From Gemmata sp. (GTDB lineage: Bacteria; Planctomycetota; Planctomycetia; Gemmatales; Gemmataceae): DNA of 64,000 nt. The stretch lies in assembly GCA_025055115.1 (NCBI GenBank), contig JANWYJ010000011.1:19082-83081 (forward strand), read 5' to 3'. Numbering within the stretch: position 1 is the stretch's first letter; each line of letters begins with the position of its first letter. This document shows positions 53,749-62,592 of this stretch, piece by piece. The position numbers and the translations under genes were made by a program. Under the pieces are notes generated by a model. That model was not told the origin of the DNA. It searched no databases and was given only the letters and a program-made list of their open reading frames with translations.

Positions 53749-56700
53749 CTAGGGACGATCTGGTTGGGCCGCGATGCGCAGGTTTTCCCCCGCGACGCGC
53801 AGGCCGACCGACCCGGCCGACGCCGAGGGTGTAATCCGCACGACCAGAACATTCCAACCTTCGTTTAATTCCACGCTGAGACTATCTGCGGACTTGCCCG
53901 CGACAGCCGCACGACCGACCCACGCCTTCCAAGGGAGTGAGGTTTGGACGGTCAGGCGGACCGATTGCTTGTGGGGTGAGTGAATGTGCGTCCGCAGGTA
54001 GATGGCCGCATTTTCGGCCTTCTCCACGATGGTTGGGAGATTGAATTGTCCGTTAGCTTCCGCCGTGACGAGTTTCCAGCTCTCCGGCGTCAATTCTGGC
54101 GGCGACGGGCTTTCCTCCCAGGGGCGCGGGCCAGCAACCATGGCTTCAAGGACCAAACCGCGCAACGATTCTTGTTCGGAACGGCTTTTGAGGAAGGCGA
54201 GCAAGTCGAGAAATTGCTCGTAACGGAGTTGGGCTACCACGTTGTCGGGCATCAGCGACAATTTGGAGGGCGCCAGGGATTCGATATCCTCTTTGGCAAC
54301 GCGGACGTCGCGTCCGGTGGCTTCGCGGATGACAACTTCCTTGGCGTCGTCGCGGATTTTCAACCCGGTGTAGACTTGGCCCTCCACGGTCACCAGCCGA
54401 TAAGTCTGGAAACCTTCCTTGATCTCCTTGCTGGGATCAACGATCGCTTCGAGGATTTTCTCGACGCTCATCGTGTCCCACAGGCGTGTCAGGTCGGGGC
54501 CAACCGCTCCGCCAACGCCTTCCATCCGATGGCATGTGGCGCAAGCCAACAACTTCGTGTTCAGGTAAAGCTCCTTGCCGCGGCTGGGATTGCCTTTTTG
54601 GACAACCTCTGTCCGGATTTTGTCCACCTGGCTGGGTTCCAGCGACAGTAGCAGCCGGCCGCGGAGGACGTCGGTTCGGAGTTTGGCGAAGGCAGGGTCG
54701 TCGGCAAATTTATTGAGGGCTTCGTTGACTTGGGGGAAAAACTCGGGGGGCAGTCGGTTGGCCAGAAACCGTTCGGCGATCAGCCGAGCACCGGGTTTCG
54801 TGGCCGCGAGAACCGCCACCGCCTCGGCTAAGAAAGTGGGGTCGGGTTGGTCGAGGGCTTTTTCAGCCGCGGCCCGCGCTGCGACCACATCCAGCGTGGC
54901 CAAGGTGCGGAGCAACTCAGCTTTCAAGACTGCCGGATGCCCCCCGACTAGGATGGTCTTGATTGGCTCGATGGCTTTCTTTTCCCCAAGGGCGCGCAGA
55001 GCTTTGGCTGCGGCCACGCGCTCTACCTGAGTTCTCTTCGTATCTTCAATGATTTCAAGAACTTGTGGCGACGCTTCCGAGATACGCAATTCCTCAATGG
55101 CGATCAAGGCCGCGATGCGGGTGGCTTCTTCGGGCCGCTGCAGCAGATCGAGAAGGATGCGCACCGCGGACGGGGCAAGGGTCGCACCGCTGGCGGCAAA
55201 GACATCCACAGCGGCCAATAGCACGCTCACCGGTTCGTTGGGGCGTTTGGCCAGATAATTGGCCAGCGGTTCGAGGGAAATCGGCGGGTCGGTTTGGTAG
55301 TTCGTGTACGAACGGACGAGTTGTTCACGTTGCTCGATCGTCACATGCGGATGGAGCAGAAGTTCGGGCAACGCTTCGGCGCCGTGGGCGGTGCGTAGCA
55401 TCAGGAAAATCTCCACGGCGAGGTCTTTATCAGGGTCGGTACCCGATCGGGCGAGGTCGAGAATCGCAGCGATACCAGTTCGCCCCAACCGTTCGAGACC
55501 GCGCACGTAGGCATCTTTCAAATAGATATCGGGGTTTTTCTCCCGTTTGAGAGCGTTGAGCAGCACGTCCCCAGTATCGGCTCCGCCCATTCGGCCCAGC
55601 GCCAAGGCAGCGACGCGACGCACCGCTGGCTCCTGATCCGTTAGGGCTTTTTCAAGGGTCTGGAGGATGCGCTCGTCGCGGGGAGTGCCGTGATAACCCA
55701 ACATTTCGACGGCGAAGCGGCGAACATCGGGTGATTCATCGTGAATCAGTAAGCGGAAGAGGTTTTCGACTTCCGCATTCCAATGAGCCGCCAGTACCCC
55801 CATTGCCACCAAGCGTGCGTGGGGTTCGAGGGTGCCGGAGATGAATTTTTTCAAGACCCGATCTCGGGCAGTAGGGCCACGACGAACCAGTTCCTTGCGT
55901 GCTTCGACCTGGTCGGTGAAATCGGGGTAAGCCAGTGTGGCGATCAATTCGTCGTCGCTTTGGCGACGGATTTTGGCCCAACTATCCATCCCACGACGGG
56001 GCCGTGCCGGATGGTCTTTCGTCCCAACCCATGTGAGACGGTAGATTCGACCATGGATGCCGTCGCCTGAGAGTTTGCCGGCCCCGCCGCTATCGGTCCG
56101 CCAATCGCACACGTAGATGGCCCCATCCGGCCCGACGATCATCTGACAGGGCCGGAAGAGGGGATCATCGCTTTTCATGAATTCGAATTCATGAGTGATT
56201 GCAAAAGTGCTTCCCTGAGGTGCGACGCGATACGCCCGCACGAGTTTGCGGAACACATCGGGGTAGTAGAGCAGGCCCCGGTAATGTTCGGGCAAGCGGG
56301 TATCGTTGTAGATGAGGAGTCCTGCGGGCGAACCGCGGCCGGTTTTGATCATCGGCGGGACTTTGCCCGGTCGTTCCCCTGCGACGGCTCCGCGGACAAA
56401 GTCTGTGCGGCAGCAGCGGGCACCCAAGGCCAAACGCCAGCCAAAATCGCTCCCCTCCGCGACATGCATAATCCGGCAGCCTTGAAACTTGCTGCCGTCT
56501 TCTTGGTCGTTGTCGGCGTGGAAGGCGTTGAATTTGTCGTCGAAGGCGATGTCACGGTAGGGGTTGCGATAGCCGATGGAGTAAGTCTCCATCCGTGAGC
56601 CATCGGGGCGACAGCGAAAGACCGCTCCGGTCCGCAGAACGGTGGCCCGACTGCCATCGGAACCTTCTACGAAGTTGTCGTCGTCGCCGCTGGTGATATA

Positions 56701-57372
56701 CAAAAGACCATCGTTGCCCAGGGTCAATCCGGATACTTGGTGATGGTGGAAACCGCAGAAACCTTGGGCAATGGTTTCGCGAATGTCCCACGGCCCCCCA
56801 GGGCGGGATTGCTTCCAGCGGCGTACCGTTCCCCGCCCCGTGACGTACAGATAGCCCTCGTGCCACAGAATACTCGACGGAAGTTCTTCAGCGATAATGA
56901 TTTGCGGCTTAGCAAAACGTCCAGTACCCGGATCGTAGCGGAAAAATTTGATCCAATCCGTGGTGAATTTCTTCATCGTCGCGACCTGTTTGGTGGTTCC
57001 GTCGCGGTAGCGGAAGGTTTCCTTGACCTCAAACCATCGCTCGCCGACCACCGGGTCAGGTCGCCACTCCAAAACATACAGGTTCCCCTCGGGATCGAAG
57101 GTCATTCCAACCGGATTGATCGTATCCGGCTCCTGGATCACGATTTCGGCCCGAAAACCCTCGGGCAGTAGCAACCCCTTCAACTGAGGATCGAATGAGC
57201 CTTGATCGACGAGTCGCAGGGGGAATGGCTCGGGTTTGGCCGGAGTCTGGTTGGGAATGAATGGCTCTGGCGGAGCGGGCGGGGGAGCCGCTTCGGCCGT
57301 GTTGGGCCGTACCAGCCATAGGGTTATACCCCAGACGATGGCGAACAAACTGATCAGGGAGAGTAAACGCAT
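53749..57372 (-). CDS. PVC-type haem-binding protein: soluble-dehydrogenase-like propeller, HEAT repeats, cytochrome c
   Basis: About 1207 residues from ATG 57372 (GGAG upstream; an ATG at 57396 adds eight residues). A signal peptide (LLSLISLFAIVWGITLWL) is followed by a six-bladed glucose-dehydrogenase-like propeller of about 420 residues (PEGFRAEIVIQEPDTINPVGMTFDPEGNLYVLEW, GFHHHQVSGLTLG, IYRLTW). HEAT repeats occupy about 500-870 (VRRVAALALGRMG). A CxxCH site sits near 942 (CATCHRMEG, with GPDLT). The C-terminus is beta-rich (VRLTVQTSLPWKAWVG). This architecture is a planctomycete hallmark. The catalytic substrate is unknown; periplasmic oxidation of sugars or alcohols is inferred. Confidence 0.92.
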   Translation of the reverse strand: MRLLSLISLFAIVWGITLWLVRPNTAEAAPPPAPPEPFIPNQTPAKPEPFPLRLVDQGSFDPQLKGLLLPEGFRAEIVIQEPDTINPVGMTFDPEGNLYVLEWRPDPVVGERWFEVKETFRYRDGTTKQVATMKKFTTDWIKFFRYDPGTGRFAKPQIIIAEELPSSILWHEGYLYVTGRGTVRRWKQSRPGGPWDIRETIAQGFCGFHHHQVSGLTLGNDGLLYITSGDDDNFVEGSDGSRATVLRTGAVFRCRPDGSRMETYSIGYRNPYRDIAFDDKFNAFHADNDQEDGSKFQGCRIMHVAEGSDFGWRLALGARCCRTDFVRGAVAGERPGKVPPMIKTGRGSPAGLLIYNDTRLPEHYRGLLYYPDVFRKLVRAYRVAPQGSTFAITHEFEFMKSDDPLFRPCQMIVGPDGAIYVCDWRTDSGGAGKLSGDGIHGRIYRLTWVGTKDHPARPRRGMDSWAKIRRQSDDELIATLAYPDFTDQVEARKELVRRGPTARDRVLKKFISGTLEPHARLVAMGVLAAHWNAEVENLFRLLIHDESPDVRRFAVEMLGYHGTPRDERILQTLEKALTDQEPAVRRVAALALGRMGGADTGDVLLNALKREKNPDIYLKDAYVRGLERLGRTGIAAILDLARSGTDPDKDLAVEIFLMLRTAHGAEALPELLLHPHVTIEQREQLVRSYTNYQTDPPISLEPLANYLAKRPNEPVSVLLAAVDVFAASGATLAPSAVRILLDLLQRPEEATRIAALIAIEELRISEASPQVLEIIEDTKRTQVERVAAAKALRALGEKKAIEPIKTILVGGHPAVLKAELLRTLATLDVVAARAAAEKALDQPDPTFLAEAVAVLAATKPGARLIAERFLANRLPPEFFPQVNEALNKFADDPAFAKLRTDVLRGRLLLSLEPSQVDKIRTEVVQKGNPSRGKELYLNTKLLACATCHRMEGVGGAVGPDLTRLWDTMSVEKILEAIVDPSKEIKEGFQTYRLVTVEGQVYTGLKIRDDAKEVVIREATGRDVRVAKEDIESLAPSKLSLMPDNVVAQLRYEQFLDLLAFLKSRSEQESLRGLVLEAMVAGPRPWEESPSPPELTPESWKLVTAEANGQFNLPTIVEKAENAAIYLRTHIHSPHKQSVRLTVQTSLPWKAWVGRAAVAGKSADSLSVELNEGWNVLVVRITPSASAGSVGLRVAGENLRIAAQPDRP

Positions 57373-57615
57373 AGCTACCGACTCCACCCGTCCCATCGGG
57401 TCATCACTCGTACCATGAGTTCAGATTACCCAGAATCTCCAGATTTCCCGCACCGATTTTTGTTTTCTCCTTCTTTGGGAACGTCCCACTGGCCGGATTG
57501 TAACGACAACCGATCACGCGTGGCGGGAAAGCCCCCGAACCAAGCGGTATCTCCCGGGTGTCGAATTGTTGGCTCCATTGTGGATTATTTCAACAGTGTC
57601 GAATTCTCGGCTCAC

Positions 57616-57643
57616 TTGTCGCGAACGCGGGAGCGTGTACACT
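57616..57643 (+). promoter_or_regulatory. Likely promoter of the tRNA gene
   Basis: TTGTCG (57616-57621), a 16-nt spacer, and TACACT (57638-57643), placing the start of transcription about 8 nt before the tRNA. Confidence 0.45.
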
Positions 57644-57657
57644 GGAGGTAGAGATAA

Positions 57658-57731
57658 GGCTGGGTAGCTCAGTCGGTTAGAGCATTCGCTTCATAAGCGA
57701 AGTGTCGCCGGTTCAAGTCCGGCCCCAGCTA
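57658..57731 (+). tRNA. tRNA-Met (anticodon CAU)
   Basis: 74 nt folding as a cloverleaf. Acceptor GGCTGGG pairs with CCCAGCT, closing with a G-U at 1-72. The D arm holds GCTCAGTCGGTTAGAGC. The anticodon stem is TTCGC/GCGAA with loop TTCATAA. The T arm is GCCGG-TTCAAGT-CCGGC and the discriminator is A. The CAU anticodon without the three G-C pairs of initiator tRNA points to elongator Met; tRNA-Ile2 with lysidine-modified C34 cannot be excluded. CCA is not encoded. Confidence 0.93.
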
Positions 57732-57800
57732 CTGGTGGCCAACAACAACGGGACTAACCGTCCGTCTGCCTTCCCCTTCCGTTCCTTAGGCCGGTTCGCC

Positions 57801-57857
57801 CTTAACACCGCGTACCTCCTTAGATCAGCTCACCCTTAACACCGCGCACCTCGGTTA
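57801..57857 (-). repeat. 34-bp-spaced duplication of the M16 peptidase gene 3' end
   Basis: CTTAACACCGCGCACCTC (from 57835, coding for the last residues) recurs from 57801 as CTTAACACCGCGTACCTC downstream of the stop codon at 57820. Differences are transitions. Confidence 0.88.
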
Positions 57858-59073
57858 ACGGGCCGAAGGCAACGACCGTATCCCGATCAATCGGGTAAGC
57901 CTCAAGATAGTCACGAATATCGTGGAGCGTAACGGCTTCGTAGTGCGCCAGTTCGGTGTCAACGTCGCGGTATTCGCCGGTATAGGTCCACGCGGCGGCG
58001 ATAGCCTGCATGCGCCCCATCGGCCGCTCGTTTCCGCGCACAACCCGTGATAGGCATTTGTTCTTCGCCGATTGCAACTCGGCTGCCGTAATGCCATGGT
58101 TTTGAATGTCTTTCAGCACCTCCCCAGCCCGGTCGATATTCGGCACGGTATTGTTGGGTTCACAACTGATGGACACATAAACGGTGCCAGTACCGTCGTT
58201 TTCAACGTATGTGCAATCGGCGGAATCGGCATAACCAGGATCAACCAACGCCCAGTACAGCCGGCTGCCCGAGTAATCTCCCAAGGCGATCGCCAAGACA
58301 TCGGCGGCATAGCGGAGGCGCGAGGTTGAAGGCGGCCCTGCGCTGATGAACATGACATATTCTTGTTGAACCTTGTCCCGGGTCAGCACATGGAACCCCG
58401 GTTTGCCCCGCCATTCCACACGCTGATCGCGACCGACCGGCGCGTGATCCCAAGCCGAGCAGGCCGAGGCGATGAGTTGAACGAACGGTTCCCAGTCGAA
58501 ACGGCCCGCCGCGGCCACGACGATATTGTTGGCCGCATAGCGGCGCTGAAAATAGGCTTGCATCTGCTCCCGCGTCAGGGCGCTGATGCTCTGGAGGGTC
58601 CCCAAAACCGAATTCCCCAAGGGGTGCGAATCGAAATACAGACGCCGGGAGCGATCCCACGCCACCGAACCGGGCTGATCCTCATACATCTCGATTTCTT
58701 CCAGGATCACCTTCTTTTCCATGTCGAAATCGTCGGGCCGAAGGCTGGGTCGGAGAATATCGGTCAGGATGTCAACGGCTTCAGGCAAATACTCTGGTAG
58801 GACATTGGCGTAGTAGACGGTGTTTTCTTCACTGGTGTAGGCGTTGTAATTAGCACCAATACGGTCGAAATCGCGATTGACATCCCACGCGCTACGTCGA
58901 TCGGTGCCTTTGAACACCATGTGCTCGAGAAAATGCGAGACGCCGGATTCCTGCGGTTGTTCGTCGCGGGAACCGGTGCGGACAAAGAAGCCCACAGCGA
59001 CTGACCGTGCTGCAGGGCTAGTTTCGCCAATCAGCTGCAAACCATTGGGCAATTGGTGGGAGTAAAACGGCAT
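57820..59073 (-). CDS. M16 family zinc peptidase (catalytic partner)
   Basis: About 417 residues from ATG 59073; in-frame starts at 59103 and 59157 are possible. The inverted zinc motif HxxEH is intact: His47-Phe-Leu-Glu50-His51 in SHFLEHMVFKG, with the third ligand in VILEEIEMYED near 127, and YTSEENTVYYANV between. The second half has the M16 C-terminal fold but lacks the R/Y pair (reads GSRLYWALVDPG). That pair is present in the neighbouring M16 protein, so the two probably form a heterodimer. Last of three co-directional genes (M16, small TM, M16). Confidence 0.93.
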   Translation of the reverse strand: MPFYSHQLPNGLQLIGETSPAARSVAVGFFVRTGSRDEQPQESGVSHFLEHMVFKGTDRRSAWDVNRDFDRIGANYNAYTSEENTVYYANVLPEYLPEAVDILTDILRPSLRPDDFDMEKKVILEEIEMYEDQPGSVAWDRSRRLYFDSHPLGNSVLGTLQSISALTREQMQAYFQRRYAANNIVVAAAGRFDWEPFVQLIASACSAWDHAPVGRDQRVEWRGKPGFHVLTRDKVQQEYVMFISAGPPSTSRLRYAADVLAIALGDYSGSRLYWALVDPGYADSADCTYVENDGTGTVYVSISCEPNNTVPNIDRAGEVLKDIQNHGITAAELQSAKNKCLSRVVRGNERPMGRMQAIAAAWTYTGEYRDVDTELAHYEAVTLHDIRDYLEAYPIDRDTVVAFGPLTEVRGVKGELI

Positions 59074-59158
59074 GGCAGTCACTCTATCCTCGCGTTGGCT
59101 CATCCCGAAGTCTTTTACCACTTTGGAGTTACGCATTCCGTTGGCCGGAGAAGCCACT

Positions 59159-59200
59159 CATGCGGCCGGAGAAGCCACTCATGCATAGCCGCGGAACCAA
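59159..59200 (-). repeat. 21-bp tandem duplication at the 3' end of the small membrane protein gene
   Basis: On the minus strand GCATGAGTGGCTTCTCCGGC occurs twice in direct succession. The first copy contains the terminal Ala codon and TGA stop. Confidence 0.88.
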
Positions 59201-59322
59201 AAGACCCAGGCGATGATGGCCAACAGGGTCACCACCACACCGACGATGTAGCTGAACACCAGCGGTGCCAAGACTTCATCGGCTTCGGGAACAATCGACA
59301 CACGACGTTCAGTGGTAGTCAT
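59179..59322 (-). CDS. Small single-pass membrane protein between M16 peptidases
   Basis: 47 residues. Its ATG (59322-59320) overlaps the stop codon of the upstream M16 gene as ATGA, which implies translational coupling. Sequence: a polar N-terminus (TTTERRVSIVPEADEVLAP), one strong transmembrane helix (LVFSYIVGVVVTLLAIIAWVF), and a short WFRGYA tail. I know no family name. Its place inside the M16 pair suggests that it anchors or regulates the peptidase complex (inference). Confidence 0.72.
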   Translation of the reverse strand: MTTTERRVSIVPEADEVLAPLVFSYIVGVVVTLLAIIAWVFWFRGYA

Positions 59323-60557
59323 AGTGACGGCAGGGTGAGAGGGGCCGGGCCGAGCGTGACCAGCGTCACATCCCGAACCGGGCAACGATCGAGGTAGCGA
59401 AGGATCGCCGGAGCGTTCAACTCGTTGATTTTCGCTTGCAGTTCATCCAAGGACCGCACCCGCCCCAGGTAATACCAATCACTGGCAATGGCTCCGGCGC
59501 GGGCTGAAGTCGATTCTTCTTGCAAAATCAAAGCCGATTTGAGGCCCGCTTTCACACGGTCCAACTCGTCGTTCTCGATGCCCTCGCGCAAACGCCGCAG
59601 TTCGTGCAGAGTGACGTCGAGTGTTTCTTGAGCACGTTCGGATCGGGTTCCCGCGTAGACGAGCAAAGTTCCGATGGTTTTGAAGCTTTCGTGTGTCGCA
59701 TACACTGAATAGCACAGGCCGCGTTTCTCGCGAACCTCGGTAAACAAACGGGAACTCATCCCCCCGGAAAGAACGGCCGTCGCGGCCCGAGCGTTGTAGT
59801 AATCGTCATCGGTCAGGGGTACACTCGCCAACGCCAAGGCGATCTGCGTTTGTTGGGTCTCTTTGGGGATATGATCGGAGTGCGGCGAATGCGGTTTTGG
59901 CACTAGGTCGCCGTTGGATTGCGGCTCCCATGGGCCAAAAAGCGTCTCCACATGGGCCTTGAGAGGCTCCCATTCGACATTGCCAGCAACGGAAAGAATC
60001 GTTCCATTCGGGCGGAATTGCTGGCGGTAGAACTGCCGAACCGTTTCGATGGTGCAGGTTTCAATATCTTCAGCCTGGCCATAGCGATCCTGATTCAACG
60101 GCGGTGGGTAGTAGCGGCGACGCAGTTCGACCATGACCTTCTTTTGCGGAGAATCCTCTAACGCTTGCAGCTCTTGTAGGCTCAGCGACTGCACCGCCGC
60201 GAGTTCTTCCTCGGGTAAATGGGGCCGCAAGAGAATGTCGGCATACAGTTCCAATGCAGCGGGCACGTTGCGTGCCAAAGTACTCCCCCAAAAGCGCATG
60301 TTCACCGTGCCAACGCTTTCGTCACGGTCCAAACCCAGATTATCCAACGCTTGGGTCAGTTCGCGACTATTCCGGGAGCCGGCCCCACGGGTGATCAGCT
60401 CGGCCAGTAGGCTCGCGACACCGAATTGGCCCGCCGACTCATAGGCAGCTCCCGCCGGGAGAAGGAAATTGATGGCGGCGGAACGAACATGCTCCATCCG
60501 TTCGGCCAACAGCACCAATCCATTGGGTAGGATGTGGTGATAAACGAGCTGTCCCAC
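59319..60557 (-). CDS. M16 family peptidase homologue lacking the zinc motif (R/Y partner)
   Basis: 412 residues with the two-lobe M16 fold. At the HxxEH position the sequence reads GVASLLAELITRG, so there is no zinc site. The C-terminal lobe has the substrate-binding R/Y pattern intact (SSRLFTEVREKRGLCYSVYATH). In M16B enzymes of many bacteria, one subunit carries HxxEH and the other carries R/Y, and only the heterodimer is active. That is what this gene and the one at 57820-59073 look like. First of the three-gene set. Its stop overlaps the next start by 4 nt. Confidence 0.92.
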   Translation of the reverse strand: MGQLVYHHILPNGLVLLAERMEHVRSAAINFLLPAGAAYESAGQFGVASLLAELITRGAGSRNSRELTQALDNLGLDRDESVGTVNMRFWGSTLARNVPAALELYADILLRPHLPEEELAAVQSLSLQELQALEDSPQKKVMVELRRRYYPPPLNQDRYGQAEDIETCTIETVRQFYRQQFRPNGTILSVAGNVEWEPLKAHVETLFGPWEPQSNGDLVPKPHSPHSDHIPKETQQTQIALALASVPLTDDDYYNARAATAVLSGGMSSRLFTEVREKRGLCYSVYATHESFKTIGTLLVYAGTRSERAQETLDVTLHELRRLREGIENDELDRVKAGLKSALILQEESTSARAGAIASDWYYLGRVRSLDELQAKINELNAPAILRYLDRCPVRDVTLVTLGPAPLTLPSL

Positions 60558-60592
60558 GCGATCGATCCTTGCGAAACGGCGCTACTTGCAAG

Positions 60593-61174
60593 TTAGTTTA
60601 TAAACCGGGCCGTCAACGACTCGACAACCGCCGATTCCGGGGGCCATTCTACCGAGCGATAGAACGTTTTATAGGCCCGAAACCCCAGCGCCCGATACAG
60701 CCGCACAGCCGGTTCGTTGGTGGCCGTCACTTCCAGAAATGCTCGTGGTACGCCGCGCCGGGCAAACCCCGCCAAGGCTTTCAGCAACAGGGCTTTGCCA
60801 ATACCCATCCCCCGACATTCCGGAATGACTCCCAGATTCTGAATGCCGCCATACCCATTGCTGTCAATCAGTCCCTGGATGGTGCCCACGCCACCCTCAG
60901 GACCGACCACCAGCCATGTCGCCTCGGGGCAGAAGTTGTCGCGGTAGCGAATCGCTTGCATCAGCTCGTGGCAGCCGGCTCGGCTTGCCAACGATGGAAA
61001 GATGATAGCATCGTCGTGATGCTGAAAACTGAGGAATTTGACCTCGGCGTGTAACGCCAAAAGCGCATCATCCCATGCTAGCCAGCGGTAACCAGCCGGC
61101 AGTTCCATCTCCAGAGGTGCTTGGAGCAGGGGCAGTTCCATCCGATGCCGTTTGAAGTATTTGAGTTTCCTCAT
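60593..61174 (-). CDS. GNAT family N-acetyltransferase
   Basis: About 193 residues from ATG 61174, preceded by AGGAGGAG; an ATG at 61195 lies upstream of that site and is less likely. The GNAT core is clear: VGPEGGVGTIQGLIDS, then the acetyl-CoA loop region LGVIPECRGMGIGKALLLKAL (R/Q-x-x-G-x-G), and EVTATNEPAVRLYRALGFRAYKTFYR at the C-terminus. Transfers acetyl from acetyl-CoA to an unknown amine. It is separated by 35 nt from the upstream M16-type gene on the same strand. Confidence 0.9.
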   Translation of the reverse strand: MRKLKYFKRHRMELPLLQAPLEMELPAGYRWLAWDDALLALHAEVKFLSFQHHDDAIIFPSLASRAGCHELMQAIRYRDNFCPEATWLVVGPEGGVGTIQGLIDSNGYGGIQNLGVIPECRGMGIGKALLLKALAGFARRGVPRAFLEVTATNEPAVRLYRALGFRAYKTFYRSVEWPPESAVVESLTARFIN

Positions 61175-61213
61175 CGCCGCGTCTCCTCCTGGCATCGTAC
61201 CAAGCCCTGATCG

Positions 61214-62557
61214 TCATCTCAAGAAACGGAATAGCAACATCGTCAGGCCGGTAGCCGCGACAATGCCGCATGCAATGAGGAGGAAGGCCCCAGGTGAATC
61301 GGCCGCGACCGGCGACAGCGATGGCCCATCGTCGGGCCAGGTATCGGGTTTCGGCCAGGTATCGGGTTTCGGCCAGGATAGATACGCCCCACGGCCAGAA
61401 TCCGTCGACGGCTCGTCCGTAACTCCCGGTGCCGATTCCTCGCCCGGTGCGGCCTCCCACAGTAGTGCATCCCGTCCCGGGGTATCGGCCAGAGCCACCG
61501 GATTGATACATGGACCGCGGTGAAGTTCAGCGGCCCACGGCAGCAGCCGTTGGTGCACGGTGTCAGCGGAAGACGGCCGCGCGGAGGGCGACTTCGCCAT
61601 CAATTGGTGCACCAATTGATTCATCGCCCCAGGGATGTGGGCAATGACGGGCACTGGGTCGCGATGATGACGGAGAATTTTCGACCTGTGGTCGGGCGCT
61701 GGAAAGGGCACGGCCCCGGTGAGAGCGTAAAACAAAGTACAACCAAGACTATACAGATCCGCTGCTGGACCTACCGCCACCGCATTGACGGCTTGTTCGG
61801 GGGCGATGAAATCCATCGTGCCAACGGTGTAACCGGGGCCACCAGCGATACCCGGATCGTCGGGAAGAGGTTCGTTGGGAGCGATGGCCAAACCTAGATC
61901 GAGCAACACCGCGTGACCGTCGGGGTGAATCATGATGTTCGCCGGCTTCACATCGCGATGAATCAGCCCGACCGTGTGCAGATGAGCCAATCCGGCGGCC
62001 ACATCGGCGCCGATACGAGCTGCTTCGGCCACCGACAATGGCCCACGCTGAACAACCCGATCACGAAGAGTTTGGCCGGGTATGAATTCTAATGCCAGAC
62101 AATAAACATTCGTATACTCCTGAAAGGCCAACGTGCGCACGACATGCGGATGAACAACGCGAGCGCCCAATTCCGCCTCGCGGCGCAAGCGAGCCAAGGC
62201 CCGGGGGTTCTCAAGCGCTTTGCGACGGGGTAGCAGTTTAAGAGCCACCAGGGCGGTATCCCCTAGCTCACAAGCGGCGCGGCGATTACGGGCTAGATAC
62301 ACCACCGTGCCCATGCCGCCACGGCCCAGTGGCGCCAACACCACATAAGGGCCGAGGGCTAGGCCTTCCGCGCGTCCACGCAAGAGTTTCTCGGCCTGGT
62401 AGTGTGTCAATTCCCCGGCCGCAATCAATTCATCGGCCAGTTGCTGAGCGGAAATGCCGTTGTAGGGAGCAATCAGTCGCTCCAATTCACCACTGGCGAA
62501 CAGTTGACTGCGTCGCAGGGTTTCAAGAAACACTGGTAACGGCGGATCGGACGACAT
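61214..62557 (-). CDS. Hanks-type Ser/Thr protein kinase with C-terminal TM helix
   Basis: 447 residues. Residues 1-65 are the helical module also seen in the 51.7-kb kinase (LRRSQLFASGELERL, ELIAAGELTHYQAEKLL). The kinase domain spans about 70-335: LGRGGMGTVVYLA, VALKLLP, LIHRDVKPANIMI, DLGLAIA instead of DFG, and TMDFIAPEQAV. The C-terminal tail contains a short in-frame repeat (PKPDTW twice) before one terminal transmembrane helix (LLIACGIVAATGLTMLLF). Probably a membrane-anchored cytosolic kinase. Lies between the dipeptidase and GNAT genes on the same strand. Confidence 0.9.
   Translation of the reverse strand: MSSDPPLPVFLETLRRSQLFASGELERLIAPYNGISAQQLADELIAAGELTHYQAEKLLRGRAEGLALGPYVVLAPLGRGGMGTVVYLARNRRAACELGDTALVALKLLPRRKALENPRALARLRREAELGARVVHPHVVRTLAFQEYTNVYCLALEFIPGQTLRDRVVQRGPLSVAEAARIGADVAAGLAHLHTVGLIHRDVKPANIMIHPDGHAVLLDLGLAIAPNEPLPDDPGIAGGPGYTVGTMDFIAPEQAVNAVAVGPAADLYSLGCTLFYALTGAVPFPAPDHRSKILRHHRDPVPVIAHIPGAMNQLVHQLMAKSPSARPSSADTVHQRLLPWAAELHRGPCINPVALADTPGRDALLWEAAPGEESAPGVTDEPSTDSGRGAYLSWPKPDTWPKPDTWPDDGPSLSPVAADSPGAFLLIACGIVAATGLTMLLFRFLR
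61335..61376 (-). repeat. 18-bp in-frame tandem repeat in the kinase tail
   Basis: ATCGGGTTTCGGCCAGG-type units repeat at an 18-bp period, encoding PKPDTW twice before the transmembrane helix. Confidence 0.75.
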
Positions 62558-62592
62558 GAGAACCCATCACGTGCAAGTACGCTCGGATCAAT

